From Lytechinus variegatus (Eukaryota; Echinodermata; Echinoidea; Temnopleuroida; Toxopneustidae): a DNA stretch of 64,000 nucleotides. Position numbers and translations under genes: made by a program. Shown here in pieces: positions 63,731 through 64,000 of the stretch. Where the stretch lies: positions 12,887,532 through 12,951,531 of the forward strand of contig NC_054746.1 in NCBI RefSeq assembly GCF_018143015.1, given 5' to 3'. The notes beneath the pieces were generated by a model. The model had not been told where the DNA came from. It did no database searches and was given only the letters and a program-made list of their open reading frames with translations. Numbering within the stretch: position 1 is the stretch's first letter; each line of letters starts with the position of its first letter.

Positions 63731-64000
63731 AGGTAAGTATTACTAGTATCCGAAATTTAAAAAAGAGAAATTTTTATGACCCTTTTTCTCGCCAGTTCTT
63801 TCCAGTGCATTAAACTTGGTTTTATCCGTAAAATCATGTGTATAAACGAGTTCTCAAATAAGTTTGAACATTGTGCAATGCTTTTGGAGATACCATTACA
63901 CGGTATAACTTAAAACAATATTTTCACAGACTCTTTATTGAAGAAAAAAAACCACATCATACTCATTTATTCTATAGTATGAATCATTACATTCCGAGAT

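Overview
The window looks like a repeat-rich, AT-leaning deuterostome genome, most likely an echinoid (sea urchin). I base this on vertebrate-like gene families split by GT-AG introns, tRNA-derived SINEs with the 3' body typical of sea urchin repeats, the abundant 'TGACCTTTGACC' repeat, very many fold-back MITEs and long (CTA)n tracts. The species call is inference.

Three host genes can be assembled from spliced exons, all on the minus strand. (1) Bases 1644-17161: eleven exons of peroxisomal glyceronephosphate O-acyltransferase (GNPAT/DHAPAT), the first step of ether-lipid synthesis. All four acyltransferase blocks are visible; the C-terminal end lies beyond base 1. (2) Bases 29692-38030: a six-exon SAMD9/SAMD9L-like protein of about 1,833 residues. 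It has an N-terminal extension carrying a RHIM-like motif, a possible TRADD-N-like fold, a SAM domain, a SIR2-like region, a P-loop NTPase, helical repeats and a C-terminal OB-like region. The AlbA_2 nuclease region of vertebrate SAMD9 was not recognised. This is the most interesting system in the window. (3) Bases 50964-62327: nineteen exons of a TMEM145/GPR180-family (GOST-like) seven-TM protein. It has a cysteine-bearing luminal domain and a very long Ser/Thr/Pro-rich tail built partly from duplicated small exons; its 5' end lies beyond the last exon seen.

The rest is transposon-derived. It includes a roughly 3.4 kb degraded L1/Tx1-type LINE (41025-44640) with a MITE nested in it, two 3' fragments of L2/CR1-like LINEs, at least four tRNA-derived SINE copies, and two small Tc1/mariner-like non-autonomous elements. 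There are more than a dozen fold-back elements, five copies of an internally tandem repeat element that seeds perfect DR1 (AGGTCA-A-AGGTCA) nuclear-receptor sites, poly-G/poly-C bordered repeats and microsatellites. No bacterial features, CRISPR arrays, intact rRNA or convincing functional tRNA were seen, and no retrovirus-like or Polinton-like element was recognised.

The genes do not form a pathway: lipid synthesis, innate immunity and secretory-membrane functions simply lie side by side. Intergenic space (about 17.2-29.7 kb and 38.0-51.0 kb) is dominated by mobile DNA.
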